Source of the DNA: Owenia fusiformis
Taxonomy: Eukaryota; Annelida; Polychaeta; Sabellida; Oweniidae
Direction: 5' to 3'
Assembly: GCA_903813345.2 (NCBI GenBank)
Contig: CAIIXF020000002.1
Coordinates: forward strand, 23,760,455-23,824,454
Length of the DNA: 64,000 nucleotides
A program made the translations under genes and the position numbers. Shown here piece after piece: positions 33,342 through 45,313 of the stretch (position 1 is the first letter of the stretch; each line of letters opens with the position of its first letter). The notes under the pieces are model-generated. The model had not been told where the DNA came from. It did no database searches and was given only the letters and a program-made list of their open reading frames with translations.

Positions 33342-34215
33342 GCGATGCCAGATGTTGTCGAGGAAGGACCTCCAGAGCGGAATTTCGGGAAACAGCTAAA
33401 ATCTTCTAAGTTTTATAGAACTTAGTCGATTTTGTGGTGTTGAGGCTATACGTTTGCAGTATACACAACATGAAGATAGAAGCTGTACCTTAGTAGAATA
33501 CATCTGATGAGCCAAGCTATACGTTTGCAGTATACAAGGGCAGATTGAAGAAACTAAGTGTGGGAAACTTAGTTTGTTTTGGAGATTGGAATTTTGGGAA
33601 AACTTTGATGCAACTAAGTGTTTGAGACTTAGTTTATTTATCGCACTGGAAGTAAGGGAGATCTACAAGACTGGACAAAACTTCAACAGGGTGAAGCTAT
33701 CCCCAGCGCAAAGCTATTAGACGTATTGTCCAGCCTTCATAGACTGAGAGGAAATGCTGACATAACTTGTGTTTGAGAAACAAGCTATTTTGATCATCAA
33801 GGAACTTAGACGATTTACAACATTATTGGACTTAGTCAGTATTTGGTGAAACATTATTTTGGACTTTGTTATTTTTGGAGATAGAAATATTTAACTTAGA
33901 ATATTTTAACATCAGTATAACTTAGTATGAAATTAACTTAGTCAATATTTGGTGAAATATTATTTTGGACTGTTGTTTTTGGAAAGAGAAATATTGAACT
34001 TAGAATATTTCAATATCAGTATCACTTAACATTAAATTAACTTAGTCAATTTAAAAGGGAAAATATTTTCACATGTTATATTTTTGCATATGTCGTTGTG
34101 TGCATGCTATATTTGTAGGTAGCCTTATTTAATTGTGAAGGAAGCAGGCTACATGGACTTAGCAGTTGATGCTGTGTATTAGACGTCCTTGGACTTGGTA
34201 GTTTGAAGATTGTGA

Positions 34216-35270
34216 TAGTTTGACTTATACATCTACAGAGAAGTGGTTCTGGGACTTAACAGTTTATTCAACGAGATATTTTGACTTTGATGATTTTGTG
34301 TCATTGAAGTTAGAATATACATCTACATTGAAGAGGTTCCAGGACTTAGCAGTTTATTCAACGAGATATTTTGACTTTGATGATTTTTGGTCATTGAAGT
34401 TAGAATATACATCTACAGAGAGGACGTTCCAGGACTTAGCAGATTATCAAGCGAGATATTTTGACTTTGGTGATTTCGCATCATTAAAGTTAGGAAGATA
34501 CATCTATAGAGAAAGACGTTATAGGACTTAGCAGATTATCCAGCGAGATATTTTGACTTTGATGATTTTGTGTCATTGAAGTTAGAATATACATCTACAG
34601 AGAGGAGGATCCAGGAGATAACCATTTACAGAGCTAATAGTTTAACTTAGATTATTTCACATAATCAAAGTTGAATTATACTACAACACAGAGAGGAGGA
34701 TCCAGGTGATAGCCGTGTACAAAACTGATAGTTTGACTTAGATTATTTCACATAATCAAAGTTGAATTATACTACAACTTAGAGAGGAGGATACAGGATT
34801 ACAGAGCCAATAGTTTGACTTAGATTATTTCACATAATCAAAGTTGAACTATACTACAACACATTGAGGAAGATCCAGGAGATAGTCGTTTACAGACTTG
34901 ATAGTTTAACTTAGATTATTTCACATAATCAAAGTTGAATTATACTACAACACAGAGAGGAGGATCCAGGAGATTGCCATTTACAGAGCCGATAGTTTGA
35001 CTTAGATTATTTCACATAATCAAAGTTGAATTATACTACAGCACAAGAGGATCCAGGAGATTGCCAGTTACTCGACTGATAGAAATTATACTACAACACA
35101 GTGAGGAGGATCCAGGAGATAGCCGTTTACGGAGCAATAGTTTGACTTAGGATTCAGGAGATAGACATTTACCGAGCCGATAGTTGACTTAATGATTAAT
35201 TATACTACAACACCTTGAAAAGGATCCAGGACTTAGGAGTTTACACAGCAGATATTTGGACTTAGATGGT
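34216..35270 (+). repeat. About 90-bp tandem array in the LTR-like element
   Basis: Two related subfamilies: 93-bp units with gagatattttgactttgatg (34216-34640) and 83-95-bp units with acttagattatttcacataa and gaggaggatccagg (34630-35220). The 93-bp units stay open in one frame (YTSTERTFQDLADYQARYFD), but the frame is lost at once afterwards and is unlikely to be coding. Confidence 0.75.
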
Positions 35271-35857
35271 TTTGTGTCCGATTACTATTTCAGGTTCAAG
35301 TTACAAGTACAATACAAGACGTACAAGTATTACAACATATATGAACTTTTAATTTTGGAGATACAACAGTGGTATATAGTGATCATCAACTTTAGTTTAT
35401 ATGGACTCTGGATATTGTGTTATTAGTGATAAATATTAGCTTATATGGACTTTTGAGTTGTGAGTTTTGAGAGAGATATTAAAATCGTAACACTCTTACA
35501 ATTAGACTTGAAATTTAATGTACATCTTTATTTGGGCTTATAAACGCCACAATATACTGTTTTATATTTTATATTTAATTGAATGTCTGTTTAATTCTTT
35601 AGGGACAATCGCACATTTAACGTGTGCCGTGTAACTCACCAAGTAAACACCGTTTACTAAACAGTGGGCCTATTATTAGCCACGCTACCACGTATATCCA
35701 CAAAAATAGGCCAAACTGTTACAGTATTATAATTATGCCTTATCGTGTGTGTAAGGTGCATTAGGATGAGTGTTAGATTGATTCTCAATTATTATCGTAG
35801 TCATCGTGAATATATTTTTCCACTTCATAAACAACAAAAGAAATTTTATTGGAATAC

Positions 35858-36226
35858 CATCCTCCGAACGCAGGGTTCCAGAATCATACGCAAAGTTCCT
35901 TCCTTCTTCTTCCGAACGCAGGGTTCCAGAATCATACACAAAGTTCCTTCCTTCTTCTTCCGAACGCAGGGTTCCAGAATCATACACAAAGTTCCTTCCT
36001 TCTTCTTCCGAACGCAGGGTTCCAGAATCATACACAAAGTTCCTTCCTTCTTCTTCCGAACGCAGGGTTCCAGAATCATACACAAAGTTCCTTCCTTCTT
36101 CTTCCGAACGCAGGGTTCCAGAATCATACACAAAGTTCCTTCCTTCTTCTTCCGAACGCAGGGTTCCAGAATCATACACAAAGTTCCTTCCTTCTTCTTC
36201 TTCTGGAACCCTGCGTTCAAAGGATG
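35858..36226 (+). mobile_element. Inverted-repeat element with interior amplified to seven 48-bp copies
   Basis: Left end catcctccgaacgcagggtt and right end aaccctgcgttcaaaggatg are inverted repeats. Between them a 48-bp unit (tccgaacgcagggttccaga, then atcatacacaaagttccttc and a cttcttct tail) is repeated seven times almost without change. The period is 3n, so five frames stay open; none is a gene. A single-copy relative lies at 45483-45582. Confidence 0.75.
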
Positions 36227-36564
36227 CTGGAATGTCCAATGATAAAAACTGCATGAGATTTTTACCATATTGCCATGTGTTTTTTTACAGATATTTATCC
36301 TAGTACAACTGTACACCATTTTTAATTAAGAAACAATTTACAAGACACAAATATTTAGGCATGTTACCAAAAATATGTTTTCACCTTTGATTTTCGATTG
36401 CAAATATTAATAAATACTGTATAATGTGTTTAACTACCATATGACAGATTCAACCTCTAAGTTAAACATGATTTTTATTATGTTTTTATTCATTAAAATT
36501 ATATTTATGGCTTATATGTACTTTAAACCATATACCGGGTTTAATTGTTTTGATTTAACAATCC

Positions 36565-37866
36565 CCAAAGGTCAGTGTGCAGTATGGCAAGTGATTTTAG
36601 ACAGTCATATCTCTATAACCATGACTTCTTTCTGGACATTAACTGATAAATACAGTGTTTTTTTATTAAAACAATATGTTATCTTTCAAGTGAAGTAATC
36701 ATGATGATAAAAATTTCAATTGAACAATTCAAAAAATTATGAATAGGGACCCAATGTCAACATTTTTTTCAAAATGTTGAACCAATTTACTCAAAAGAGG
36801 ATCTTCTTTTTCTGTTTTTTATTGCATGAAAATATTATTCAACAAGGGGTCTAAAAGAAATTGGATTTTTACAATGCAGGACACCTAAAATTATTTGTAA
36901 AGCTAGGAAATGGGCCAAACGTGAATTCTGCGAGACAAAAATGGCGACCATTTTGAATGTAGGTGAGCTTTTGAACCAGGAGTCATAGAGGAGTTTTCTA
37001 CATTGATGTTAAGCTTTTGAACCAGAAGTCATAGGGCGGGAGTTTTCTGTATTGATGTTGAACAAAAATAACTTAAAAAGGGAATCCTATCAACAGAGGT
37101 TTTAAGGCAAATGGTTCAAAAGTGGATTTCACGAGACAGATGGACAAATCAATGTTTACTAAAATGGGTGAAAAAAAACAGATATATCTTTTTGCTGATT
37201 TTTTGTAACAAAATCATTTCTTACAACTACTCTTTACAGTGACATGGGCTTTTACAATGCAGGACACCTGAAATTATCATTTGTAAAGCTAGGAAAAGGG
37301 CCAAAAGTGAATTCTGCAAGACAAAAATGGCGACCATTTTGAATATAGGCAAGCTTTTGAACCAGGAGTCATAGAGGAGTTTTCTGTATTGATGTTGAAC
37401 AAAAATAACTTAAAACGGGAATCCTATCAACAGAGGTTTTAAGGCAAATGGTCCAAAAGTTGATTTCGCGAGCAAAAATGCTGGCCATTTTGAAAATAGG
37501 CGAGCCTTTGAACCAGGAGTCATAGGGGAGGTTTCTGTATTGATGTTGAACAGAAATAACTTAAAACAGGAATCCTATTGACAGAGGTTTTAAAACTGGC
37601 CAATTGTCGATGGACGGACGGACGGACAGACAGACAGACGAACAAGTGAGTGATTGCAATGTCTCACCATGTGAGCTAAAAAGTGCCAACGTGGGGTCCT
37701 AATCCATAATTTTTCAGAGAGTTAGATCGATATTTTACTATCATGGGGACTTTACTTGAAATAAAACATATTGTTTTAAAAAAAACTCTGTATTGATGGC
37801 CAGAAAGTACCCATGATGAAAGATATGACCTTCTAAAATCACTTGCCATACTGCACATGGACCTTC
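36565..37866 (+). mobile_element. Element with about 200-bp inverted terminal regions and CGGACGGACAGACAG tail
   Basis: 36571-36765 and 37680-37866 are inverted copies (shared gtgcagtatggcaagtgatt, aaaacaatatgtt, aattatgxatagg). The interior has roughly three repeats with aaaaatggcgaccattttga and gaaccaggagtcataggg, and a ggacggacggacagacagac tract before the right arm. No coding frame. Confidence 0.65.
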
Positions 37867-38020
37867 TGTACAAGATTGCCAATTTGAATACCATCAATAA
37901 ACTTATATGTGAACCTTCATCCTATAACATGTTTAAGAGATCTCTTAAAATTGCACCAAATTCATCACTAATACCAAGAAAATTACAAGAACACAAATGT
38001 GTACAAAATAACCCCACCAA

Positions 38021-40165
38021 CCCTTATAAAAAATTCAACCTTGAAAGTCCGAATTTAAACCGTCGCACAATCATTGCACAATCATTGATCCGATCATTTA
38101 TGCAACCATGCCAACGGTTACGATGCAACCATTACAATTTTGGTTGTAAACTCATTGAAAAAGTTTCAATCATATGTAACCATTGTAACGCTTGACAATT
38201 TTGATTGCATTTCTTGCAACCGTTTCAATCAAATGCAACCCTTTAAAACTATGGCAATATTATCTCAATACAACATAAAATAATTATATTGCTCTTTAAA
38301 ATATATATTTCAAATGTATGTATTAATGCATTCATGTCAGAATTTAAATGGTTTGATCAAAAAGATATTTAAAGTATTGAAATAGTTAAGTAAACTTGTC
38401 TTGTGAATGAAAATATATTGAACCACTTTCCATCTAACCTTGAAGGATAGTGATCGTCTCACTCACATGTATATTATCTAGATAACAGCAATGCTAAGGC
38501 AAAGCAAATCCCCTCGCTGCCATGCCTATCATTTTTAAAAAATCCCTCCACTACTTTTTAAGTTATTGCAAAAACATTTGAAATAATTTTTATTGGGTCA
38601 AGTCTTGAATTTTACAAATTCAGACACTTATACTTCAACTTGTAATCATCACAATTATAAAGGAAGGAAGATGTGTCTGGAAGGAAGAAATCCTTCAATC
38701 AGAAAATAATCTGTTTATTGATTTGATATTTTTGATTTGAAAATGCAATCAGACATTGCAGGATGTGATTTAAATAATTAAGTTGATAAGCATAACTTAA
38801 AAGAACTCTGATTACAGTAAGACTCAGTCTCTCTAGTTTGATTAGAGTCTGCTTTGAAGGATGTGTCTAAAGAAACTTTATTAATCCATTAATCCATAAA
38901 CAAAACAAAAATAATTTGGCAAGGCAAAACAAACCTTATTACAGAGAGACTCTCAATCCGCTCTCAATGCCCATGGTAAACTTAACGAAATAAAAATGAA
39001 ATACAAAAATTCTGAAAGAGCAGTTTTATATACTTGCTATTTGAGATTTCTAAGCACTTATTTAAGAACATGTAATTGAATAAAGAAATAAACCCTCAAA
39101 AATCTGAAAACACTTTTTAAATTTTTAAGCCCCCTCCCCTCTGCATGAAATAGAGAATATAAATAAATATTTAGTATAACACAAGCTGAAAAAAATATAA
39201 CAGAAACTAGGACTATGAACCCTATTTCTGGTCAAGCATTTTAATTAGCCGTTCAACCGTTTTAATTAGCTTTTCAACCGTTTTAATTAGCTGTTCAACC
39301 GTTTTAATTGGCTGTTCAAGCATTTTGATTTGCCTAAACCCATGAGAATATTAATATGTAGTGTGCAGAGCATTGTTATAAAAAATATTTGCCAAGAAAG
39401 AACATAGTAATTAAATCTGAGATAAGGACACATTTAGCTGATGATCATGCCAATATTGTGTTGAATTTTGCCAATAGTTAACTGAATACTGCCATTATAG
39501 CTAAATGAATACTGTCAATAGCTTAATGAATACTGTCAATAGTTTAATGAATACTTACAATGGTTTAATGAATACCGGCAATAGTTTAATGAATACTGGT
39601 AATAGTATGATGAGCATTGCCATGAGTGTCACTTTTATGAACACTTGTAGTAGTTTGATGAACACTAGGTATGGTACTTTTAATTGTGTAAATAATGTAA
39701 ATGACAGAGAACTAAACTAAAAGTAATTTACTATAATAAACATGCATGTACATCTGCAGGAAAATATCCTAATATACTGTTGTTGAATAGAGGTAGATTC
39801 AAATCATTACTTAAAGAAAATTTTAATTCAGGTAAAATGATAATTTTTTGTAACAATACTAATTCAGTATGGTTGCAGGGGTTGAACTATACAATCATTG
39901 AACAAAACATATTGCAACCATTAACATTTCAATGTGAAATGGTTGCAGTTTACAATGGTTGCAGATTACAATGATTGTATAGAAACGGTTGCGCAGTCGT
40001 TGAAAAATAGTTGACTTCGCTTGGTTGAACGCAATGGTTGCACAATGATTGCTTATCATTGTACAATGGTTTTTCCTTTGATCTTAGTTGTTGAAACAAT
40101 CAATATTCAATGATTGATGGAAACGGTTTAAATTCGGACTTTCAAGGTTGAATTTTTTATAAGGG
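38021..40165 (+). mobile_element. Non-autonomous DNA transposon with 43-bp perfect terminal repeats
   Basis: 38021-38063 and 40123-40165 are exact inverted repeats (starting cccttataaaaaattcaacc). Subterminal regions are rich in caaccattacaatggttg-type words in both orientations, likely transposase-binding sites. The 2145-bp interior has no transposase frame. It holds two short arrays: about 24-bp ttttaattagctgttcaacc units (39240-39330) and 21-bp agtttaatgaatactgtcaat-like units (39490-39670). Superfamily not identified. Confidence 0.75.
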
Positions 40166-40179
40166 AATGGGTGATCCCA

Positions 40180-41590
40180 TCGAATGGTTATCCTGAAAAT
40201 AAGTAGAAAAGACTTTACCAACACAATTTGAGGACGGAAAATCCAAAATGGCCGCCTTAAAATTTACCCAGAATGCCCAAAAATTAGTTAGTTCTAGATT
40301 TTCATACTAAGAACCACCCATGAAAATTTGAAATTCATCTATCAAACAGTTAACCAGAAATCATGTAAACAAAACTTTACAGACAAGATTTTAGAATGGA
40401 AAATCCAAAATGGCTGCCTTGACATTTACCCAGAATGTCAAAAAACTAATCAGTTCAAGATTTTAATACTAAGAATCATCCTTGAAAATTTGAAATTGAT
40501 CTACAAAACGGTTCACCTGAAAACGCGTAGACAAGACTTTACAGACAAGATTTTAGGACGGAAAATCCAAAATGGCTGCCTTGACATTTACCCAGAATGC
40601 CAAAAAACTAACCAAATTTAGATTTTCATACTAAAAATCATCCCTGAAAATTTGAAATTGATCTACCAAACGGTTCACCTAAAAACGCGTAGACAAGACA
40701 TAACAGGCAAGATTTTAAGATGGAAAATCCAAAATGGCGGTTTTGACATTTATCCAGAATGCCAAAAAACTAATCAGATCTAGATTTTCATACTAAGAAT
40801 CATCCCTGAAAATTTGAAATTGATCTACCAAACGGTTTACCTGAAAATGCGTAGACAAGACTTTACAGACAAGATTTTAAGACAGAAAATCCAAAATGGC
40901 TGTCTTGACATTTATCCAGAATGCCAGAAAAACTAATCAGATCTAGATTTTCATAATAAGAATCATCCCTGAAAATTTGAAATTGATCTACCAAACGGTT
41001 TACCTGGAAATGCGTAGACAAGACTTTACAGACAAGATTTTAAGACGGAAAATTCAAAATGGCTGTCTTGACATTTATCCAGAATGCCAAAAAACTAATC
41101 AGATCTAGATTTTCATACTAAGAATCATCCCTGGAAATTTGAAATTGATCTACCAAACGGTTCACCTGGAAATGCGCAGACAAGACTTTACAGACAAGAT
41201 TTTAAGACGGAAAATCCAAAATGGCTGCCTTGACATTTACCCTGAATGCCAAAAGCTAATTAAATCTAGATTTTCATACTAAGAATCATCCCTGAAAATT
41301 TGAAATTGATCTACCAAACAGTTCAATCTGATACAAAGTATTATCGCGCGCTAACTTTTCTTAAGACATTCAAAATGGCTGACAGGACTGAGCTAACAGG
41401 TCCAAAACCTAATCAGATGTAGAATGAAGTAAGCTGAACAAGATATTAAAGTTTTAAAAGCAACTGTGAAGCCGTTTTTTGGAGAAAACTGCCGGACATA
41501 CGGACGGACAGACAGACAGACAGACAAACAAACAGACGGACGCGCCTAGGCCGACAATATGGCCCCACACTATGTGGTGGGGACATAAAA
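40180..41590 (+). mobile_element. Element with seven 162-bp tandem units
   Basis: tgaaattgatctaccaaacg recurs at 40329, 40491, 40653, 40815, 40978, 41140 and 41301, a steady 161-163-bp period, each unit with ggaaaatccaaaatggc. The right end carries a cggacggacagacagacaga tract and ggccccacactatgtggtgg. A matching end in the opposite orientation is at 30862-30960. Confidence 0.7.
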
Positions 41591-41994
41591 ACAACATATC
41601 AAAAGTGTTGCCAAATTAATTCAATTTAAACAATATGAAACAGGGACCACCCCTCCTCAGCCAGAAATAGTATGTGATTTTGACTGGCATAAAAGTAGCA
41701 GTAGAATTATTGCTTTGAATAGTAATGCTAAAAATATTCATATGCCATAAAATATTCACAATTTCCTCTTTTCAATTTTATCAACAATATTCCTTAATGG
41801 TAATGAATATTTATATACCTTACATTTATGCACGATTTTATCTTTTCGATTAATTTCGTCATTTGTTACTTTGATACTGATCAGTCTGAACAAAAATAAC
41901 ATTCTCTATAGCTATTGTATTCGCACATGTTAGTAAATGAAGCATTAATCAGAATAAATTCTTTTATCCCATACTTAGAAGTGATAAATAACAT

Positions 41995-42135
41995 GCGGGA
42001 ATATAATCGATATCTGAGGTGAGCGGGTGATATATATATCTCCCGCTGAGATGAGTGGGAGATATATATATCTTCCGCTCATCAACAATCCCTGGGAATT
42101 TCTTTCAATGCTTTTTTGAATTCCCGGGATATACT
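41995..42135. repeat. Nested small palindromes with gatatatatatctcccgct
   Basis: gagcgggtgatatatatatc / gatatatatatcttccgctc and gcgggaatat / attcccgggatat form hairpins around 42000-42130. Confidence 0.5.
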
Positions 42136-42614
42136 TTGGCTCTATTTGATAAATATTAATTTCATACATTGTTAAGTGTTAAAAGCTGTTGAGTTTTAAA
42201 AAACAAAATTGTTGAGGACTTTAAATTGAGATAAAATATTCATGTCTTGATTGTAATTATCGTTTGTAATATATTACAATAGGGTTCCCTAACATTCAAT
42301 TCATATTTAATTCTCATAATCTACTTAGTATAGGATTCTGCTCGAGAAATTCTGTATTGGAATAAGACTAAGTCGAGTGCCAATACAGAATATCCTGTAT
42401 TGCACTTCAAATCATTCAGTAACGTTTTTATCGTGTGATCCTCTGTATTACTACTGAGAATGTCCCCTCCGTACCAATATTTTATGTATTGCGATGGAGA
42501 TGATCAATGGGGACAACGTCAGTAGCAATACAGATTGGTACAGGACAATAACTGACCAATCAGAGGGCTTCATTTTAAATATCATACGATAAAAATCAGT
42601 TATTGAATGCTCGA

Positions 42615-42726
42615 TTTTTGATACAGAGTATATCCCTTGGTAAATACAATATATCAAACCTCGGTCCCTACGGTCCCTCAGATAGATATATTGTATTTCC
42701 CTCGGATATACCCCGTATCAAAAACC
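42615..42726. repeat. Hairpin of about 50-bp arms
   Basis: tttttgatacagagtatatc ... aatacaatatatca pairs with tgatagatatattgtatt ... gatataccccgtatcaaaaa-like sequence (a gatagata variant on the right arm). A small foldback element. Confidence 0.55.
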
Positions 42727-42759
42727 TCCCATTAAATAACCTCTATATCCCACTGAACA

Positions 42760-42920
42760 GGGGGATATAGGAAAGACGTCTGTCCATTCGACCGTCCATC
42801 TGTGTGTCCAGGCGATAACTCAAATACCGGTTGACAGATTTGATTCAAGTTTTATAGGATTATGCCTTATTGAGTAGGACCTCTGCTCAAGAAGAAATTT
42901 TCAATATTGCCACTAAATTC
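42760..42920 (+). mobile_element. Fragment of a CCGTCC-type element
   Basis: gggggatataggaaagacgt, then cattcgaccgtccatctgtg and ggcgataactcaaataccgg, close to the wording at 11080-11170. Only one end recognised. Confidence 0.4.
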
Positions 42921-43799
42921 AAAATGGCCATCATTTATTCGTGAAAAATGAAGTCAGTTATGTTTTTTACATATCCACTATCCAGCCTTAAAACATGCCT
43001 AGAAAAAATGCATGGAGTGAATCATTTAGTGTTGGTGTTAGTATAGGTGTGTAATAGCAGTTTTCTCATCAGATTATGCAAAAAATAGAAACATCAACAT
43101 GCAGGTTTTAACATGTCCATGTAATTTAATGGGGGAGTTTAGGTTACAAAACTTATGGAAGAGAGTGGATATTTAGTTATAATATACCCATATCTAATTT
43201 ATTATAGGTAATATACAATAACTACATAATCTTGCTAGGCTTGAATTTTGCTATTCGTGTTCACATTTACAATCATTCTCTAACAAATCTTACCTGAAGT
43301 GATTGTAAAATAAAGGATGAGATATAAAAATATGACTGTGTATATCTATGTTATTATTTGAAATAAATCGATTACATGAAAAAAAAAGATATAAAAATAT
43401 GTGCATGACTAGAGCTGTGAAAAATATGTTCTATTATATAGGAAAATTGTTAAGGCCTGAAGATTACATGCCAACTTCAGATACCCAATACCCCCCCCCC
43501 CCGCCCCCTACTACTGTACTACCAGTGGAAGTCTTATATTTTGTGAAACTTCATTTTCATCCCACCAAACAGCTTTGAAGGGATACAGAATAATGCTTAA
43601 AAGAAAGGTGAATGTAGTGATGCACTAGATGGGTATTAAGAGTTTCAATGTAAATAATTGTTTTCCAGATCCCAGTCAGTCCCACATTTCCCGTGTCTGT
43701 AAATCTTTCCACATTTCCTGTGTCAGTAAATCCACGAATCGAACCAACTCCTTGATCAGCAATCCAGCCATTGAGGGAATGTTATATTTTTCGGCATTT

Positions 43800-43860
43800 G
43801 ATTTCTGTAACAAATGGCAGGTAGTGACATTTTGCGTATTTATGCCTTGTTTAACATTTT
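43800..43860 (+). repeat. Fragment of dispersed repeat
   Basis: ctgtaacaaatggcaggtag then tgacattttgcgtatttatg, as in 21220-21345. Confidence 0.5.
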
Positions 43861-44290
43861 GATCAGAACCATTTTTTTAACTCCACAGTATAACCACTTC
43901 AATAATGACATTTAGTGTTAAGAACCTTCCAAGAATCGAGAGTCCAGACAGCCTTGGAATTTTACAGTCTCAACTCCTATATATAGATGTCTCTTACGTT
44001 GTACTCTGATGCCTAGATACAACTCAGACTCACTTCATCTCTCTTGATACTTCCAGAAAAAAGTGTAGGAGACGTTACTGATCCATGCTGTATTGTCAAA
44101 TCACATAGCATAGTTCCAATAGATGGGAGCCACCGATCAGTTCTTCATGTTCAGTGATCATTCAGAAGGAATGTGAGCAGTTCTTAAATACATTCCTTCT
44201 TTAATCAACCCTGAAATCATTGAAACAATATATCAGTGATGTATAAGATCATGAGATGAGTCCTCTGTTCTACAAAATTATAAAATATCT

Positions 44291-44427
44291 GGGGGGCATT
44301 AACAGAAACTTCATAAAGTTAAGAATTTGTAAATTCCATTGTTCTCTAACTGTGACGTCATTATATCCATGGTAACAACAGTTGATTTACAATTCGTAAC
44401 TTAATGAAGTTTCTGTTAATGACCCCC
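44291..44427 (+). mobile_element. MITE with about 38-bp terminal repeats
   Basis: ggggggcattaacagaaact and agtttctgttaatgaccccc are near-perfect inverted ends extending inward to gttaagaatttgt/acaattcgtaac. Confidence 0.7.
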
Positions 44428-44585
44428 TGATTAATATCAGCGAGGGGCTTTACTATGTGTAACATTTATTTTGAGATCACCAATTTAGACATAGATGGCC
44501 ATATGAAGATATGATAAGATGATATTCACAGTTTCAAACAACACAATCCGTGTATCTTAAAAATACAATTTTCCCTGAAAGCATC

Positions 44586-44703
44586 AGACCCATAACCAAC
44601 TTTTGCCAAGGGGGGTTCACTTAAAAAACTCCAGGGGAGGTTCACTTTTGACAATTTTGGTCCAAAAATGGCCCATCGAACCCCCCTTGGCAAAAGGCCC
44701 GAT
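44586..44703 (+). mobile_element. Shortened GGGGGGTTC-type MITE
   Basis: Related to 15506-15710 (ttttgccaaggggggttcac, gacaattttggtccaaaaat, aaccccccttggcaaaaggc) but missing the middle. Confidence 0.6.
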
Positions 44704-44946
44704 CGTATACAAAAAATGGAGGTATGACAAATCTTTAATGCTCTTAGTCCAGTGCTACAAACCCTCACACCTCAAGACTGCTCAGATTTAAGGTTATTTA
44801 TAGGTAGCTCAGTTGCAATCTTAATGCAATGGTTTTTCTGGCTTCTATCGGGGACTGTTAGTGTTTAACTATTAACACTCTACTATACCGCATTTGGTGT
44901 TCATGGGCAACCCATTTGGCTTATTAGTAATGATTTTGTATTTGTT

Positions 44947-44952
44947 TTTATT
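44947..44952 (-). terminator. Candidate poly(A) signal of NEIL3
   Basis: TTTATT on the plus strand (AATAAA on minus) about 185 nt past the NEIL3 stop. It is the first canonical hexamer I see downstream; the position is plausible for a short 3' UTR. Confidence 0.35.
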
Positions 44953-45136
44953 TGTCTGTTCCTTATTAATGGTTTATCAGATGACGTTAGATGTTAATAA
45001 GGTACTTTCAAAAATATATTAAACAATGCAATTAGGCAAACAGAGTATCTTATTAGGTGTTAGGTATAGTCGCGTGATTAAACTTCACTCCTTGCCTTTT
45101 GTTACAGCGACATTTCAATCACTTACCTTAAAGACA

Positions 45137-45313
45137 TCAGCTGATTGTTATATCATTATACTCATCAGCCCACTTGAAGTAACTACAAGACTTTTTCTTA
45201 TTTTCCTGACATGCGAAGAATTTGCGTCCATTGTTTGTGCCTTCCTTCAAGACTGTTCTTATAACACAGCGTTTGTTGTGACCTTCACATAATGGGAATT
45301 TCTCATCAGCCCA
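45137..45313 (-). CDS. NEIL3: NEIL3 exon 8, second GRF finger and C-terminus
   Basis: The acceptor tgtattccag is followed by WADEKFPLCEGHNKRCVIRT, then a GRKFFAC...CSYFKWADE finger and TAA. The NYFQ/WADEKFPLC junction parallels the human FFEWADLSFPFC linker between the two GRF fingers, confirming the splice. The paired GRF fingers bind single-stranded DNA in vertebrate NEIL3. Confidence 0.94.
   Translation of the reverse strand, partial: WADEKFPLCEGHNKRCVIRTVLKEGTNNGRKFFACQENKKKSCSYFKWADEYNDITIS

Larger units (their letters stand above)
32868..35723 (+). mobile_element. Probable solo LTR or LTR-like element, about 2.86 kb
   Basis: Starts TGTAACGG and ends CTGTTACA (TG...CA ends with inverted TGTAAC), flanked by GTAT on both sides (32864-32867 and 35724-35727). 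Inside is a strong core promoter: TATATAA at 33308-33314 and TCAGT initiator at 33337-33341. After it comes an ATG frame of only 26 codons (33345-33425) and a long array of about 90-bp units. No gag, pol or integrase-like frame is present, so it would be a solo LTR or a non-autonomous element. The length is unusual for an LTR, so the exact ends are uncertain. Confidence 0.5.
35724..45136. other. Gene-free repeat-rich interval
   Basis: Apart from the listed elements, no exon, RNA gene or promoter could be supported. 43380-44280 and 44704-45136 are AT-rich with no recognised structure except the NEIL3 poly(A) candidate. Confidence 0.5.

Noticed and set aside
33345-33425. 26-codon frame after the LTR-like initiator
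   Set aside because: Too short and without recognisable motif; more likely a leader upstream frame than a gene.
34220-34531. 103-codon frame with YTSTE..FQDLA..RYFDF repeats
   Set aside because: It arises from 93-bp tandem units in the LTR-like element and breaks as soon as the unit length changes.
35733-36319. Open frames of 130-170 codons on both strands
   Set aside because: Produced by seven near-identical 48-bp units within a transposon; open in five frames at once.
40328-40621. 97-codon frame with a 54-residue internal repeat
   Set aside because: It is a translation of the 162-bp units, which accumulate stops in neighbouring units.
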